A stretch of DNA of 64,000 bases from Amblyornis subalaris (lineage: Eukaryota; Chordata; Aves; Passeriformes; Ptilonorhynchidae), in NCBI GenBank assembly GCA_018881555.1, contig JACAXG010000055.1:1674001-1738000 (forward strand), given 5' to 3'. The position numbers and the translations under genes are program-made. Under the pieces are notes generated by a model. It did no database searches. It was not told the origin of the DNA and was given only the letters and a program-made list of their open reading frames with translations. Below are positions 50,301 through 61,580 of the stretch, piece after piece (position 1 is the first letter of the stretch; each line of letters starts with the position of its first letter).

Positions 50301-52725
50301 ATGTTAACTTTGCCCATCTAAATATTAATCNTGCAATGTAGTAAATTTTAAACAGCATTTCAAAGGGCACCATACCATATTCTAAATTTAAAACTATCTA
50401 CAAATTTCATACCATGGTAAATTTATTCATCACTGAAATGTTGCTGTTCCTGGATAAAGTTTGTGACAATTTGTTTAACAACAGCCATCAAGAAATGTGT
50501 CCATGTAAGATGTAAAGGAGATTGAATTTTATTCCATGTTATTATCTTTCTGGATTAGCTATGATAAAATTAGCAGCATTTGACCACTTTCACCTACCAT
50601 TTCACCTTCAACCGATTTTCATACTCTCTTCCTTTAATAGCATTGTATTCACTTTGGCAACTGAGAAGTTGTTCCCTTATTTGGGAAACTTCACTGGAAG
50701 ATTCTTCAGGGAACTGTTCTGCTTTTTCCAGTTCACATTGTTGTTCCAGTTCTGCACTAAGACGTTTGGCTTCCTGCAACAGTTGGTTCTCAGATTCCTG
50801 TAAACTACATTAAATAGACAAATTTAGAACTAGGCAATGAGAAGCACAAGCTTTGTATTTATACTTCTTTACATACCTTTAATATTTAATTCAAGGTTTT
50901 CAAGATGAGATGGAATTAAGATCTGAATAATCTTGTCTGACCTCCTAGTTGACCCTACCTTGGACAGGAGGTTGGACCTCCTGAGTTCTGTTCAAACTTG
51001 AATCATCCTATGATGCCATGAGAGCAGTGGAATCTGGTCTCAGGAGGTTTTTTCTGCATACCTACAGCTGGAGTGAGACCCATCTCATCTAATTTTAACA
51101 GGATGAAAGACTGTTACTTAGTCTAATTTATTTGTCTAGCACTTCCTAGACACAAATGAAGAGACAGAGAATCCATTTTATCCTAAGAAGTGCCAAAGGC
51201 TAGCCCTGATTCAGTGTGGTGACCTAAAACAGGGAAGTATTCACCAGGACAAGGCCCAGTCTGGCCTATATGCCAACTTTAAGTTCTTAATAAACACTGG
51301 GACATCTACTCAGTGATGAATTACATCCTGCTACTGCTGTGGTGCTACCAGCATCTGAAGTAACTCACGTAATGATACACAAGCTGAAAATACATTTGTG
51401 GACATCTGTGGAAGCCTATTCTAAGGTCTGAAGACATGATCAGTGATCTGATNTGACTTGGATTACCAAAGACTAGATTCACAGAAACACCAAACTGTAA
51501 TATTCTGTCAGTGTCAGGAGACTAGTATTCATAATATACTTAGAAACCTGTGTGGTGATAGCTGAAAAACTTCCTTTTCCAAATTACTTTACATTACTTA
51601 GCATTTGTTGCTATTCAGATTGCCAGGAGGCACAGCAAAACCCAGCATAACCCAAATAAGCAGGTATAACCTGAATTAGTTTTAGAATACTTAAATCAGG
51701 CTTTAGCTTCAATGACAGAATTGCCATAAAGGCTTTGATGTGGACTGTCTGTGAAATTGGGATAAAATATTGTTAATACGGTGGATATTATGGTATGTAG
51801 TACAAAAATGCACAAACCCAGGAGTATCATGATGCTGATTTTACTGATAATTACAGGTATACTGTAAGTAATATCAAAATTATTATTCATAAATACTAAT
51901 GTAGTATTGCAATATATTCAGCAGGACTGCTCTGTTCTGGGACACACTGTTCACCTGGTACAGCTGTAGTATTGTGTCCCACTTTGTCCCTCTCTGTCTC
52001 TCTCCTTCCACTCACACATGCCCTGCCCAAGCCTGGGATCAGGCTATGAGCATGATCTCTTCTCTCTCCTCCAGCAAGTACTGGTGCAGGGCAGGCTCAC
52101 AACTACTGCACCTAATTTCGAAATTTCATTTATACTTAGAAGCTTAAGCTTCTAATCTATGTTTACTAGCAGTCCTGTCTAATGTGACTGTCAATATTCT
52201 CAGAGGGTAAAATTCACACCTATTTAGGAGAGAGTTTCATTTGCTTTCTTAGAAATGGGCCTTTAGCTTCTTCAGTTGTTCTCTACGATGTCAGTTCATC
52301 AGGTCGGTCTTTTCATATATCACAATTCTAGCAACATGATCTTCAAACACCTATTTATTTTAAACCCGTAAATTGTCTGTTGCAGTTTGTGCGTCCATTC
52401 CCAATATTAATATGTTTGTATTAGGAACAAAGATGTTGTTCAAACAAGTATTTAAGTATCTCAAATTACCTTGAAAGTTCCTATTAAATAATACCGGTTT
52501 TCAACCTTGTGTTCTTGCTTTCTCTTTATGAGCTGTCAGTGTAAGAAAGTCTTAAATGGTAATTAGACTTCAGCATGAGCAGAAAATTACTTTAAATATG
52601 TAATGCTTTGGCTACTAAAAATCTAAAAAAGGAATATTATACCTTATCACAGTATTATGCAGCAGGGTATACTGTTCTTTCAGCTCAGCTACTCTGGTGT
52701 CTGTGATTTTTCCAGCAGAAAATAG
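18726..52725 (-). CDS. CCDC146: CCDC146, coiled-coil domain protein 146 (17 exons, N-terminus outside)
   Basis: Seventeen minus-strand exons join in one frame to 899 residues and a TGA. In transcript order their right ends are 52725, 50804, 42804, 42205, 41437, 40297, 39134, 35609, 34335, 32357, 32155, 29652, 28814, 23268, 21667, 20167 and 18935. The human protein has about 955 residues, so only some 55 N-terminal residues are missing. The product is almost all charged heptad-type coiled coil. Matches to remembered human CCDC146 include YTLLH, LREQLL, RRRELQ, IEREEE-like and KQDMLL blocks, and the C-terminal [13 protein letters not shown]. Known role: a centriole and microtubule-associated protein needed for sperm flagellum and manchette structure; loss causes male infertility in human and mouse. 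It lies tail-to-tail with GSAP, as in human. Confidence 0.94.
19919..20167 (-). CDS. CCDC146: CCDC146 exon (window exon 16)
   Basis: 83 codons, phase 0 at both ends, between gcatttcag and gtaagt. It encodes [20 protein letters not shown] and [20 protein letters not shown], which line up with the human SMKQALTIELQ and RIEKGLPL...EKEWLK segments. Confidence 0.96.
20168..21529. other. CCDC146 intron, 1.4 kb
   Basis: AT-rich, no exon or recognised repeat. Confidence 0.6.
21530..21667 (-). CDS. CCDC146: CCDC146 exon (window exon 15)
   Basis: 46 codons between cttgctgcag and gtaaga. It starts [20 protein letters not shown] and ends [10 protein letters not shown], matching the human KQDTLLLAKK block. 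Confidence 0.95.
21668..23148. other. CCDC146 intron, 1.5 kb
   Basis: Holds a short direct duplication at 21968-22015 and a GC-richer patch at about 22,490-22,960. No exon found. Confidence 0.6.
21968..22015. repeat. 24-bp direct duplication
   Basis: Two adjacent copies of a 24-base unit beginning tcatcattttttttt and ending aaaatcttc/aaaatctac, one mismatch. Confidence 0.9.
23149..23268 (-). CDS. CCDC146: CCDC146 exon (window exon 14)
   Basis: 40 codons between agtatttccag and gtaaca. It encodes [15 protein letters not shown], then [15 protein letters not shown], corresponding to the human GKDLTEKEMIKKLDKLE region. Confidence 0.92.
24830..26250 (+). mobile_element. Decayed old CR1/L3-like LINE remnant
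   Basis: On the plus strand the DNA follows the layout of old CR1-type copies: a part equivalent to the reverse-transcriptase stretch (around 25,240-25,330, with catatgatattctcataaa), then a 3' part near 25,850-26,180 with an aggaaatctttccactgttaagg run like the usual 3' region of such elements. Many indels remove any open frame. Boundaries are estimates by eye. Confidence 0.55.
26512..26612 (+). repeat. Direct repeat, copy A
   Basis: About 100 bases sharing cctagtctatgttactagca and cttgcttagaagaggtctgg with copy B, roughly 80 percent alike by eye. Confidence 0.75.
26843..26946 (+). repeat. Direct repeat, copy B
   Basis: Contains cctagtccgtgttactagca and cttgcttccaagaggtctgg, about 333 bases right of copy A in the same direction. 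Confidence 0.75.
28586..28814 (-). CDS. CCDC146: CCDC146 exon (window exon 13)
   Basis: 229 nt between ccttatttcag and gtaaag. It encodes [20 protein letters not shown] and the [16 protein letters not shown] coil, with [14 protein letters not shown] near the end. Human has IEREEEICIFYEKIN at this place. Confidence 0.96.
29434..29652 (-). CDS. CCDC146: CCDC146 exon (window exon 12)
   Basis: 219 nt, donor gtacat. The acceptor is atgttaaag|AAAATTG: a second AG ten bases further in looks stronger but breaks the frame at once. It encodes [20 protein letters not shown] and, later, [20 protein letters not shown], like human IEEEMVQLRKRYEKAVQHRN. Confidence 0.93.
29653..31990. other. CCDC146 intron, 2.3 kb
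   Basis: AT-rich. No exon or named repeat; a short imperfect repeat of ggtgatatgg lies at about 31,867-31,900. Confidence 0.6.
31991..32155 (-). CDS. CCDC146: CCDC146 exon (window exon 11)
   Basis: 165 nt between atttcttcag and gtgagt, with split codons at both ends. It encodes [18 protein letters not shown] and ends [11 protein letters not shown], parallel to human REFAKLYD and LRNSAVSQER. Confidence 0.96.
32269..32357 (-). CDS. CCDC146: CCDC146 exon (window exon 10)
   Basis: 89 nt between tttaaatttcag and a GA|gtaaga donor. It encodes [20 protein letters not shown]. It is separated from the next exon by a 113-base intron. Confidence 0.94.
33468..33935 (-). mobile_element. CR1 LINE 3' end, minus strand
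   Basis: The left edge has the CR1 terminal repeat in reverse (tcacagaatcacagaat) followed by the typical gttggaaggggccaac stretch. The minus-strand frame shows the ORF2 C-terminal block [16 protein letters not shown] and [10 protein letters not shown]. Truncated at its 5' end (right side), as most CR1 copies are. It lies in a CCDC146 intron, in the sense direction. Confidence 0.92.
34165..34335 (-). CDS. CCDC146: CCDC146 exon (window exon 9)
   Basis: 57 codons, phase 0, between atcttctttag and gtaaaa. It encodes [20 protein letters not shown]. One codon carries an undetermined base (N at 34299), so one residue is unknown. Confidence 0.94.
35514..35609 (-). CDS. CCDC146: CCDC146 exon (window exon 8)
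   Basis: 32 codons, phase 0, between atttttgtag and gtgctg. It encodes [20 protein letters not shown], matching the human ERRRELHKEVEVAKRNLA block. Confidence 0.95.
36405..36655 (+). mobile_element. CR1 LINE 3' end, plus strand
   Basis: Typical CR1 end: ttagatataaggaagaattt, acactggcacaggctgccca, cctgctgcaggggtttgga, then ggtcccttccaacccaaa and a decayed ATTCTATGAT-type tail. About 250 bp, antisense to CCDC146. Confidence 0.93.
38570..38612. repeat. AT-rich low-complexity tract
   Basis: Mostly alternating TA in a CCDC146 intron. Confidence 0.85.
38948..39134 (-). CDS. CCDC146: CCDC146 exon (window exon 7)
   Basis: 187 nt between atctatatag and gtctgt. It encodes [20 protein letters not shown], parallel to human KQREKERDFRNLRKMELLLK. 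Confidence 0.95.
40070..40297 (-). CDS. CCDC146: CCDC146 exon (window exon 6)
   Basis: 228 nt between atatatccacag and gttaga. It encodes an unbroken charged coil including [20 protein letters not shown] and [18 protein letters not shown]. Human has a matching HNQLVKLLELARENEA segment. Confidence 0.96.
41286..41336. repeat. (ACAT)n/(AT)n microsatellite
   Basis: About five ACAT units run into about fourteen AT units, 28 bases left of a CCDC146 exon end (41364), on the donor side of that exon. Confidence 0.95.
41364..41437 (-). CDS. CCDC146: CCDC146 exon (window exon 5)
   Basis: 74 nt between tgtcactag and gtatgt. It encodes [20 protein letters not shown]. This is a proline-containing break in the coiled coil; human has TIPVQIGKEIEKI here. 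Confidence 0.93.
42029..42205 (-). CDS. CCDC146: CCDC146 exon (window exon 4)
   Basis: 59 codons, phase 0, between gtttttaaag and gtaaca. It encodes [20 protein letters not shown] and [20 protein letters not shown]. An N at 42133 leaves one residue unknown. The acceptor has a thin pyrimidine tract. Confidence 0.93.
42747..42804 (-). CDS. CCDC146: CCDC146 exon (window exon 3)
   Basis: 58 nt between tttttactgtag and gtaagt. It encodes [19 protein letters not shown], parallel to human LKEEKIIIVKEFEKITKPG. Confidence 0.93.
42805..50597. other. CCDC146 intron, 7.8 kb
   Basis: The largest intron fully inside the window. A small (CAAAA)n tract lies at 44,587-44,608. Open frames here (for example 48,351-48,692 plus) are low-complexity and look like chance. 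No named repeat recognised. Confidence 0.6.
44587..44608. repeat. (CAAAA)n short tandem repeat
   Basis: About four units of acaaa, followed by a short C run. Confidence 0.85.
50598..50804 (-). CDS. CCDC146: CCDC146 exon (window exon 2)
   Basis: 207 nt between tttaatgtag and gtaggt. It encodes [20 protein letters not shown] and [20 protein letters not shown], matching human TEVSKLREQLLKYQNEYNAV. A GT nine bases earlier would lose the frame of the next exon. A 7.8 kb intron follows. Confidence 0.96.
50885..51025 (+). mobile_element. CR1 LINE 3' end, short and diverged
   Basis: Contains ttgaccctaccttggacagg, aggttggacctcctgag and ends aatcatcctatgatgcc, the order seen at CR1 3' ends. It lies about 80 bases from a CCDC146 exon. 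Confidence 0.7.
52643..52725 (-). CDS. CCDC146: CCDC146 exon (window exon 1, most 5' one found)
   Basis: 83 nt between ccttccatag and gtataa. It encodes [20 protein letters not shown] and LLHNTVI, parallel to human [24 protein letters not shown] near residue 55. It begins in phase 0, so the start codon and about 55 residues lie in exons further right, probably beyond the window. Confidence 0.94.
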
Positions 52726-53219
52726 CTATGGAAGGCAAACAGACAGTTATGAAATCTCCTAAGCACTAATATTTTCATTTTGCTTCAACTTTTTATAACT
52801 GTAATTGGCAGCCTTGAAGTTTATAAAATGTTTGGTAACATAACAAATTAAATACGCAACCAAATCAAATACACAGATAAAAAACCACTTATTTACATAA
52901 GAACTCAAAGCATAAATATAAGAACATAAAGAATGTGTCTGTCGCAACTACTGTGCTACCCGCATTGCACNATTTCTTCTCTGATTTTCTCTCTGTATTA
53001 ATATTTCATGATAATTCTGTCTTGACTTTGGACTCAGGCTCTAAGTCACCTCTTTTCCACATTGTTTAACTGGTTCAGTTTTGGTATAAACCCACTCGCC
53101 CGCACAGGCAAAACTGAGGTTTAAAGTGTCTCCACAGGCAGTAGGGTTGTGAAAAAGAGGACCTGGGCTAAAGCTGGATTATCCCCAGGCAACAGAACAC
53201 GTTACCTTACATGCCTGNG

Positions 53220-53720
53220 CAGGTCTTCAGCAAACACCAAGATCAAACAGGTCTTTCAAATACCTCCAGGGACAGTGATTCAAACACTTCCTTGAGCAGC
53301 CTGTTCCAATGCTTGACCACCCTTTCAGTGAAGCAATTTTTCCTAATGTCCGATCTAAACTGCCCCTGGTGCAACTTGAGGCCATTTCCTTCAGCCCTAT
53401 CACTTGTTACCTGGGAGAAGACACTGACCTCTGGCTGGCTACAACCTCCTTTCAGGTAGTTGTAGAGAACAATAAATTCTACTCTAAGCCTCCTTTTCTC
53501 CAGGCTAAACAACCCCCCTCTTTCAGCTGCTCCTCATCAGACTTGTGCTCCAGACCCTTCACCAGCTCTANTGCCCTTCTTTGGACACGCTCCAGCAACT
53601 CAATGTCTTTCTTGTAGTGAGGGCCTGAACATGGGATTTGAGGTGCAGCCTCACCATGGCTGAGTGCAGGGGGACAATCATTGCCCTGGTCCTGCTGGCC
53701 ACACTATTCCTGTGTGATAT
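53220..53720 (-). mobile_element. CR1 LINE 3' part, minus strand
   Basis: The plus strand reads cctgttccaatgcttgacca and tctaaactgcccctgg; reversed, it encodes the CR1 ORF2 end [20 protein letters not shown]. The terminal tail repeat at its left edge is missing or decayed. Confidence 0.92.
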
Positions 53721-56700
53721 TTCTTTAGAAAAGCTTTCTTCCCCTCCTTTGGTCACAAGTAAGGAGAATCAGGTCAAATCCAATTAAAAAATGTAAGGTG
53801 ATCCAGCTCTATAAAAGTCCATGGCNAGCCTTGTGGGGCAGCAAGTCAAATCTGCAACTTTTATGGGACCCTGCCAAGAAATGAGATTATGCAGATCTCC
53901 TGAAATAAGAAGTGAAATTACTACAGCACTAAGAAAATCCCAGAAGTCATAATTCAATCTTCAGAATATTCAGAAGAAACCATCTAGAACTAGTCCTATG
54001 GTGGAAGCAGAATACAAGTTAATATGCCAAATGAAGTATATATTTTCTTGATAACTGTTCAAGTATTTTTGAAGATCTGTTGCAAAATATTCCATGGTAG
54101 CAAAGACAATCTTTGGTCCCTTAGACCCCGAGAAAAGAAAAGAAGGTCTGCCTTTCATTTGTTTGCATGAGATTGAAGATAAGCAGCTCTCAAATATTTA
54201 TTTTGGCATTCTCTATGATCAAAGATACTGTTCACTTAAGTACACAATACTAACTAGCTCTTCTCTGAGAAAGAAAATATTTCCCTATCTCACCCCATTT
54301 ATTTCTTAGCCTCATATGTAGATATAGTTGTCCTATTTGGGTGGTACCTCACTAATGTCCTTTCTCCATGCCCCTCCGATCTGTAGCTGTGAGGTATGAT
54401 TTTTCTTACTGCTTAGGTTCTCACTGCAGATGTATGCCATGTTTGACAATGTTTCCACAGAAATAAACTGACTTGTCCCGGAGGCTGTGTCTTCTTCTTT
54501 ATGTCCATAAATTTTTACAGATTTGACGCCTAATTTCTCCATTCAGTTCAGAGCTAATAGCTCTATTTCAGTAAGGTTAGTCCTGTACAATGCGAAGATT
54601 TGTAGCATTGAGGGCTACACAAGACAGACTGCATGGATGGCATACCAGCATGCCAAAGGCAGTGAGACATCCGTGGAAAGTTTCATCACCAGATAGTTCC
54701 CATTACCACAGTGTTACTGGGAGAGCCGTCACAGAGACAGCACTGGGCCACCCTGGTCCCAGGATTTGTTATTAAAGCCCAGTATAATGTTTTCTCCAAG
54801 ATTCTTGGGAGGGCAGAAGGGAAAGAGGTGACTGAGGGGAAGAAATAATGAGTTTGTGAAAGAAGGGAGGACCCATATGATCCTACTCTAGAAAAATTGT
54901 ATCAATTGTGATGATAAAATCAGACAAGAGATGATGCCCCTGATACACAGATACGCAATGCTTTCAAGGCGGCCTGTCCCACATTAATGATAAAATAACC
55001 AACAATATTTATGCACTCATAGTTCATCTTGCTTGGAAGGTCTCACATTTCTGGGTTAAATAAAATGTAGGTCTCCTCCGTGTAACTAATTATTTTGCTA
55101 CACTGAAAAGTAAAAGAACAAGTGAGAAGATGGAGTAGTGAGGAAAAATAATGGCTTGTGAATGGCAACTAAGAATGACCTTTTTTTCAGTCCTGTGTTA
55201 ACCATAATACCCTGGAAAGAACTGAGTTCATTTTGTTATACTGATGATCTCAAATGTGGAGTCTGGAATACAGTCAGATAAATATTTTTGACTTGTTGAG
55301 TCTTCCAGTCCCATTCCACATCAGTTGTACTTAACTGTATATTGCTTTTCTCAGATTTTCTTTCTCATTATATAATGGACTTGGACTCCATACATTTTCA
55401 AACACACTCAACATGGATAGATCATCTGGATAAATCAGAATAAATTTTTGTTATCTAAATGCAGAATTACTGAAAAGTTGGATGAAGATTTGGCTTTTAA
55501 CGGACAGTTGTCTGGCAGCTTTCTGCTTTCCTTTTCCCCCTACTCCCATAAATGGAATTACATTGAAAATATGGAAGTATGTGTCTCATTACTGGATTTA
55601 CTTGCATCTTTTCCTTTCAATTTAAAATTTCTGTTACGTTTATTTTACCTTATTAGGTTACCCTTTCTTTTACTTTACCCTCATCTTTAACTGATTAACA
55701 TGAGTGTCGTTTTCTAACTTTGTTACATTTTTTTATATTGCTTCACTATTTGAAGTCTGGCTTGTCTACCAGAAAAACAACACAAAACCAAATCCAAACC
55801 CAAATTCCAAAGCTGATTTGTTTCCTTCAATCAGTGAAAAGTCCCGTGAAATGAAGTGCTGGATAATTCTGTCCTACTGCAAAAAATGTGGAGGAAAACT
55901 TTGCTGAAAAGGTGAAATGGAAGGACATACCCTTAATGTTTTTCTAGAAGGAAAATGTAGATTTTCTGGCTCTGAGCAGGAATCTTTTAAATATAGGAGT
56001 CCATGAGAAAAACAGAACATACTTATGCTTAAATAGCTGTTCTGTACACTTGAATAACTTTTCCCTCTACCCCTACAAGCAGTAAGTTCATATTCACTTG
56101 CTACCAACAGTTCCCCATCAGACCTGTCTTCAAAATCTCCCGAAGAAAATTCCAAGAAAAAGTGAGCACTATATGAGGTTACACAGTATCTGAGGGACCT
56201 CTTTTACATCCTTCCACCTTGACTTCAGGCCCACTAGCCCCTGGATGCAAGACAACAGTAGTTTCTCCAAGATTGGAAGGTGGATATAGATGTTTGTAAG
56301 AAAGAGAACATGTCAGAATAAGAATGGGAATTAAAACCACAAAAGGGAGTGGACTCACCTGACACATGAGGTACTATTCCATGTGAGCAAAACTAGTGAA
56401 ATCTAGCCCTAACTTTATCAATGCCTCCTCACTCCTGCATTAAGTGCAGTGGGAATTCTCCATTTTATCAGGTTATATTCGATTCTTTCTGACAGTCAGC
56501 TCAAAGCAATACACCAAGGAATTCATCTGAAATTCCAAAACAAGTTTTCTGTAACTCAAATGTGATAAAAATAAGAACTCTAGGAACATTTCCTGTTTTG
56601 AATTTCAAGGCTCTTTAAAGTTCATTTGGGACTCTCCAGAAATGGATAAAATTGAGCCAAATTTTTAACTTAAATAGATGATGTGATCTGAATGTTGGTC

Positions 56701-58084
56701 TAACTCTTCACAGTCTTCTGATAAAAAGCACACAAAATAAGCACAGAAGACAAATAAAGTCACCACCTAGAAATTACTGATTAACATCAATTATTTATAA
56801 TCATTATTAAAGTGAAACACTTGAGGCTTCTTAGGAGACTCAATTTCAGCAGTGCCTAGGATTTCTGCATTTCGGAGAAATTATGTAGCTAACACGTGTT
56901 TCTAATTATGTTTGCAGTTCCTGTGAAACAACTAAAATGTATTCTAAGCTCAAATGGAATAATAACTTTCCCTTTCTTCATTCTAAGTTGTAGGTTTTGG
57001 AACTGTAACAAGACCTTGTGACTAGACTTAATGTTATTTTAACACACAGAATGTCCAACATTTTATACTCATTTGCTTATTTCAAACACCTGAAAGGTGT
57101 TTTCAAACAACTCTTTTGCCTCATGATAGTAGACAAGAAAAAAATATCAAGGGATTAATATATTTTATAATTTGTACACATTCAGGATTTCAGTACAGTA
57201 TTAGTCACTTGGCATATGGCTCTTCTGGCCAGTCTGCTATGTCAGGTTTGGAATTTTCTTTCTGTGCTGTTTATTTGAAGAGCTTTTCTTACCTCTTTTG
57301 TATAATATTTAAAAGTTTAAGCATTGAGGGAAGAGAAAGGCTAAGTGCTCCTCTTTGAACAGAGAGCTCTGCATCCTCTGTCAAAATCCTCACAAAGCCA
57401 CACAGTTTGGACACTTACCACACAGCTCAGGTGCTCCTTATTCTGGGGAGCAGGCAACACCACCTTCTCAGGGGTTGTTTTAACATTGTAGGGGAGCAAC
57501 AGGTACAAGCAAGCTGAACCCGTGCTTTGATTCTTGCATTTCTACCCATATTGCTGGATACCAGCCACCACAGAATCACAGGGCTAGGGATATGCGCTGG
57601 TGTTTGGCTTGCCTGTGCCTGGTATCTCCAAATTATCTAGGCAAAATCTTGGACCCATGATAACACACTAAGGGAACTGAAGATTCCTCCTCAAGTTCAG
57701 NGCATTGCTCAAAGTTCCTAACTACTTCTCACTAATTCTGAAGATCATGTCCTGGCTACGTCAAGACGGAGCATCCAAAAACTAAGGAAAAACAATTAAA
57801 AGGTTGAGTTTGTAACCTCTCTGGCAATCTTAAAAAAAGCCAAAACACAACACAAGAAAACTGCTCCAAAAACTACCAGTCCTGATGCCAGAGAATTTAA
57901 CAGGACTTGTGTGGCAATTTCAATATGTAGGACAATTTTCACCATCTTCACCATTTTCCTACAGGGCTTAGAGCCTGCACCTCATTTTCCAGAACGCTAT
58001 GTTTACATAATTGTTATAACAACATAATATAAAGCAAAAAATAAACTCCATGTGATACAAGAAAGGAATAAAGTCAGCAAAATT

Positions 58085-58205
58085 AAGGCAGGAAGAAATC
58101 TCTGGATGCCGTTTAGTTCAACCTCCTGCTCAAGGCAGGGATAGCTTCAAAGTTAGACCAGGTCACCTGAGGGCCCTGTCCTGTCAAATTTTGAAAAATC
58201 GGTGA
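58085..58205 (-). mobile_element. CR1 LINE 3' fragment, minus strand
   Basis: Short piece with tagttcaacctcctgctcaa, ggcagggatagcttcaaagt and gggccctgtcctgtcaaatt, the usual CR1 3' region in reverse. No coding part. Confidence 0.8.
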
Positions 58206-60584
58206 CTGAATAAGGATGCAGTGGCTGAACATATATTGCACCCATTATAGGACAGTGGGTGTATTCTGCTGCTGTACCATCAGCTCTCTCTAATTTTTAC
58301 CCAAAAGAAGATACTGACTTGTCCTGAAGTACATTGAGTCTAAACATTGACTATCTTTGTCTCATTCACATACTTTTCCCAAACTGTGCGGTTAAAGACT
58401 GAAATACATTGCCTTTAGATGTTAGGAAGTACAAGGAAGGCAAAAAGAAATACCAGAATAGAGGCATATATTTAAGTAAGTATATTTAAGATTCTAATTA
58501 TTTTTAATAACGAAATTTAACTAATTAAATTATTTCAGACTGCTTTCCAGCATTTATAAGAAATAAGAAACATTCTCAGTGAGGTTCTTAGTTGCTTTTG
58601 ACTATAGCAAGAGCCAAAGACGACTACCTAGCTCAGCCCAAACACCAAATGTTTAGATGACCTAAACTCTGGTTTTAATGTAAAGTCTTACATCACAATT
58701 TCTATATGCCCAGAAAATATAACCTTTACACCTTTTATTCAGTCATCATGCATTTTCCAATATGCCTCAAATATTCATACAGAGTTATGGAAGACTAACA
58801 GTTCCCAAATTATCTGTAATTTCTCTACTCAGGGAAGTATTCTACAATACTTCAGGCTTCAGCACATATTTCTAAGTATTTTAAAACAAGAAGATAAAAA
58901 TCACTAATTTAAGACTGTAAATATTTAGTTACACAATAAATTGTAGTTATTGGTAAGCAATTCTGCATTCCATCTTGGAGATTGGGAAAGTCATTATTCT
59001 AGAGAAAGGTTATGATGGTAGAAAGTAAAGAAAAATGCAGTGAGATTTTAAAATTAATGCTGTAATTAGAGTTTAAAAACAAGGTGTAATCCCTCTCATC
59101 TGGAACTACATACATTTATTACAGGAAGTAGACGTTTTAGAATGTAAGTATGGGAAGTCCATAGAAAATGCCTATTTATTAGCTTTCAACTAGAAAAAAA
59201 TTTGTCACGGAATTTCCTGAACATTTAATTTATGTGATAAACGATACTTGAAGCCATGAAGTTATTGGGCTGCACAAATGCAGTCAGGTGGGTAGAGGCA
59301 TACACAAAAATCATAAATACACTTATTTACAGTAGATACATCACTGTACTGCTTTACATTGAACTTGCACAATTTTACTTTTTTAATTACAGACGGATGA
59401 AACAGGCATCCTTTAATGAAAAATAAACTGCTGAAAAGCCTTGTAAAACTAACAAATAATGACTAGGAAAAATAATATCACAAATTCTTTCCCAAGGCAT
59501 AGTTTATAACAGCTATTTTGTCCCCCAGTGCATGGGAAAAAGCAATCCCTACATGGAAAATATAAAAATCAGCCACAATCAAGATGGTACAGTGGATGAG
59601 AAAACAGTGGTGGCCAATTGAGTCTTGCATGGCTCAGTAAGAGGGCATAGGAGACTGGTAAATAGGCATTTCAGGAACAGACGTAGCTTTCCTGCTGTCA
59701 CCTGTTTGATAGGAAGCTTAAAAGCAGGATACTAAATAACCAGCAAAATCTTACACTCACTGCTTTTATTGGAGCAGGTTTGCAGGAATCAAAAAGGAAT
59801 TTTTCTGAAAAGANGCAGGGAGAGGTTTTTGTATTTGGTACATCATGACTCTAAAAGTGCATTTGAGTTTATTCTCTTCATATATTGAGCCAACTACAGC
59901 ATCTTCCACGGCTACAGATTAATGAAATATTCAGCAGTAAATTGTAGATTTGGAGCACGCACATCAGATGTCATGGGAGAAATAGAATTAATAAGAACGT
60001 CATTTTGTGGATCTCCTTCTTTAGAAATATGGTCCTCACCTTAACAGAAGGAGTGATTTTCTTTGACCACATGAATTTTATAAGATGTATTACATTTANA
60101 ATTGCTGACATAAATATCGTATCTACTACTTACATGATCTATGCCAGTGCTGCCTTTCTACCTATTGCCAGAATTTATAAATAAAGCAATGAACAATTTA
60201 AGCAGGTAGGAATGTCATGCAACCACTAGTTCTATGTAAACTGTAACTGAATAAGTTAAATAAATCTGTATCTGAATAAGAATATTAACAATTAATATCA
60301 AATGGAATAGGACTGCCTTTCTTTTTGTGTTCTGATGTGTTCTCATAGACACATGAGGAAGCTGAATAGGTAGTCCCACAATCCAGTGGACAACATAAGG
60401 ACTATTTGCACGAAGAATGACTACTGAATTACAAAAGAAAACAATTTAATTAATCAGAAAGAATCCTAAATCAGAATTTGTTTCTAGTATGGACTTCTGG
60501 TATATTTTCCACATTGTGGAAAAATTCATCTAATTACTGAAAATTAATCTAATTTCTTTTCACCCTCTTTCTCAGCCAAAATGT

Positions 60585-60720
60585 ATCACAGAATCACTGA
60601 AGTCTACAAAAAACATCAAAAATATTACTGCAGCAGTTGAATCTCAACACATTACACTTCTGCCACCAAAACGGTTTACATGAATGAGCCCCAATGTACT
60701 TCAGATTTGTTCATACCAAT
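60585..60720 (-). mobile_element. Possible CR1 3' end, very diverged
   Basis: Begins atcacagaatcactgaagt, which resembles the reversed CR1 end; the following part is only weakly similar. Could be chance. Confidence 0.35.
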
Positions 60721-61580
60721 CATTTGAACTGCTTAGACAAACCTGGATATTTTGCAGCAATTGTTCTTCAGGAGACGTTGACTCCCAGTACAAAGCCAGA
60801 AATCAAACAGATGGCAAGCTGTTGTGTTTTAAATTGCCATAGTCACTAGTAAAATTAACATCTGCCTACAGTAATAACTTTGTTGTTTTCTATTTGACCT
60901 ACATTCCATTATCCGCCAGAAAAAAAAACCTTACTCTAAAAATTCATGGGAAATGGTTCATGCTGGTTTTGATAAACTTTGGATAAACAATCCTCAGACA
61001 AGTCTGATAAAACAAAATATATCATTTCTTTAACCTTGTAATCACCGGATAGTTCTGTGAACAGAATTAAAATCTTCAGTAGAATTTAAGAGTATCATGA
61101 ACTGTCAGTTATTTTCTTTATTTTTAGGAAGATGGCTATACAATAAAGATGTTTTTTCAGCCCACAGGAGGAAAAATAGATTCTTTAAAAGTAGAGTAAA
61201 AGAGATGAAAACTACAAGAAAATGATCTTTGAGTAAAAAGCAAAGACCTTAGTAGAAATGTCTCACAGTCATCAGCTGTTATTCAGTTAGATCCTTTCAC
61301 AGTTGAAAAAGATTGGCTTTTGCATTTTGTGATTGCTTAACTAATTTAAAGTTTTAAGTATTATGCAGAACACTCTACATCTAGAGAAGCCCCATCTGGG
61401 AAGAAACTTTGTTTATAAACAAACTGCAGGTCTCAGCTTAGATCTGGTCCAATATTTCTGCCATTAGTTAAGCTGCATCAGCATCTCACAGCTTAAGACT
61501 ACTCAGTGTCCTTTCTAAATGCAAAGACTGCTGAAAACCTCAGATTTTAAGGTTTACTTCATTTATTCCAAGGAAGATAG

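Noticed and set aside
56020..56155. Acidic minus-strand stretch (FSSGDFEDRSDGELLVASEY) considered as a CCDC146 N-terminal exon
   Set aside because: There is no ATG at its head (TTG only), no good donor in the right phase, and no likeness to the known N-terminus beyond acidity.
60016..60052. Minus-strand ATG followed by ten codons and a gtgagg donor
   Set aside because: Too short, without an acceptor or similarity; likely chance.
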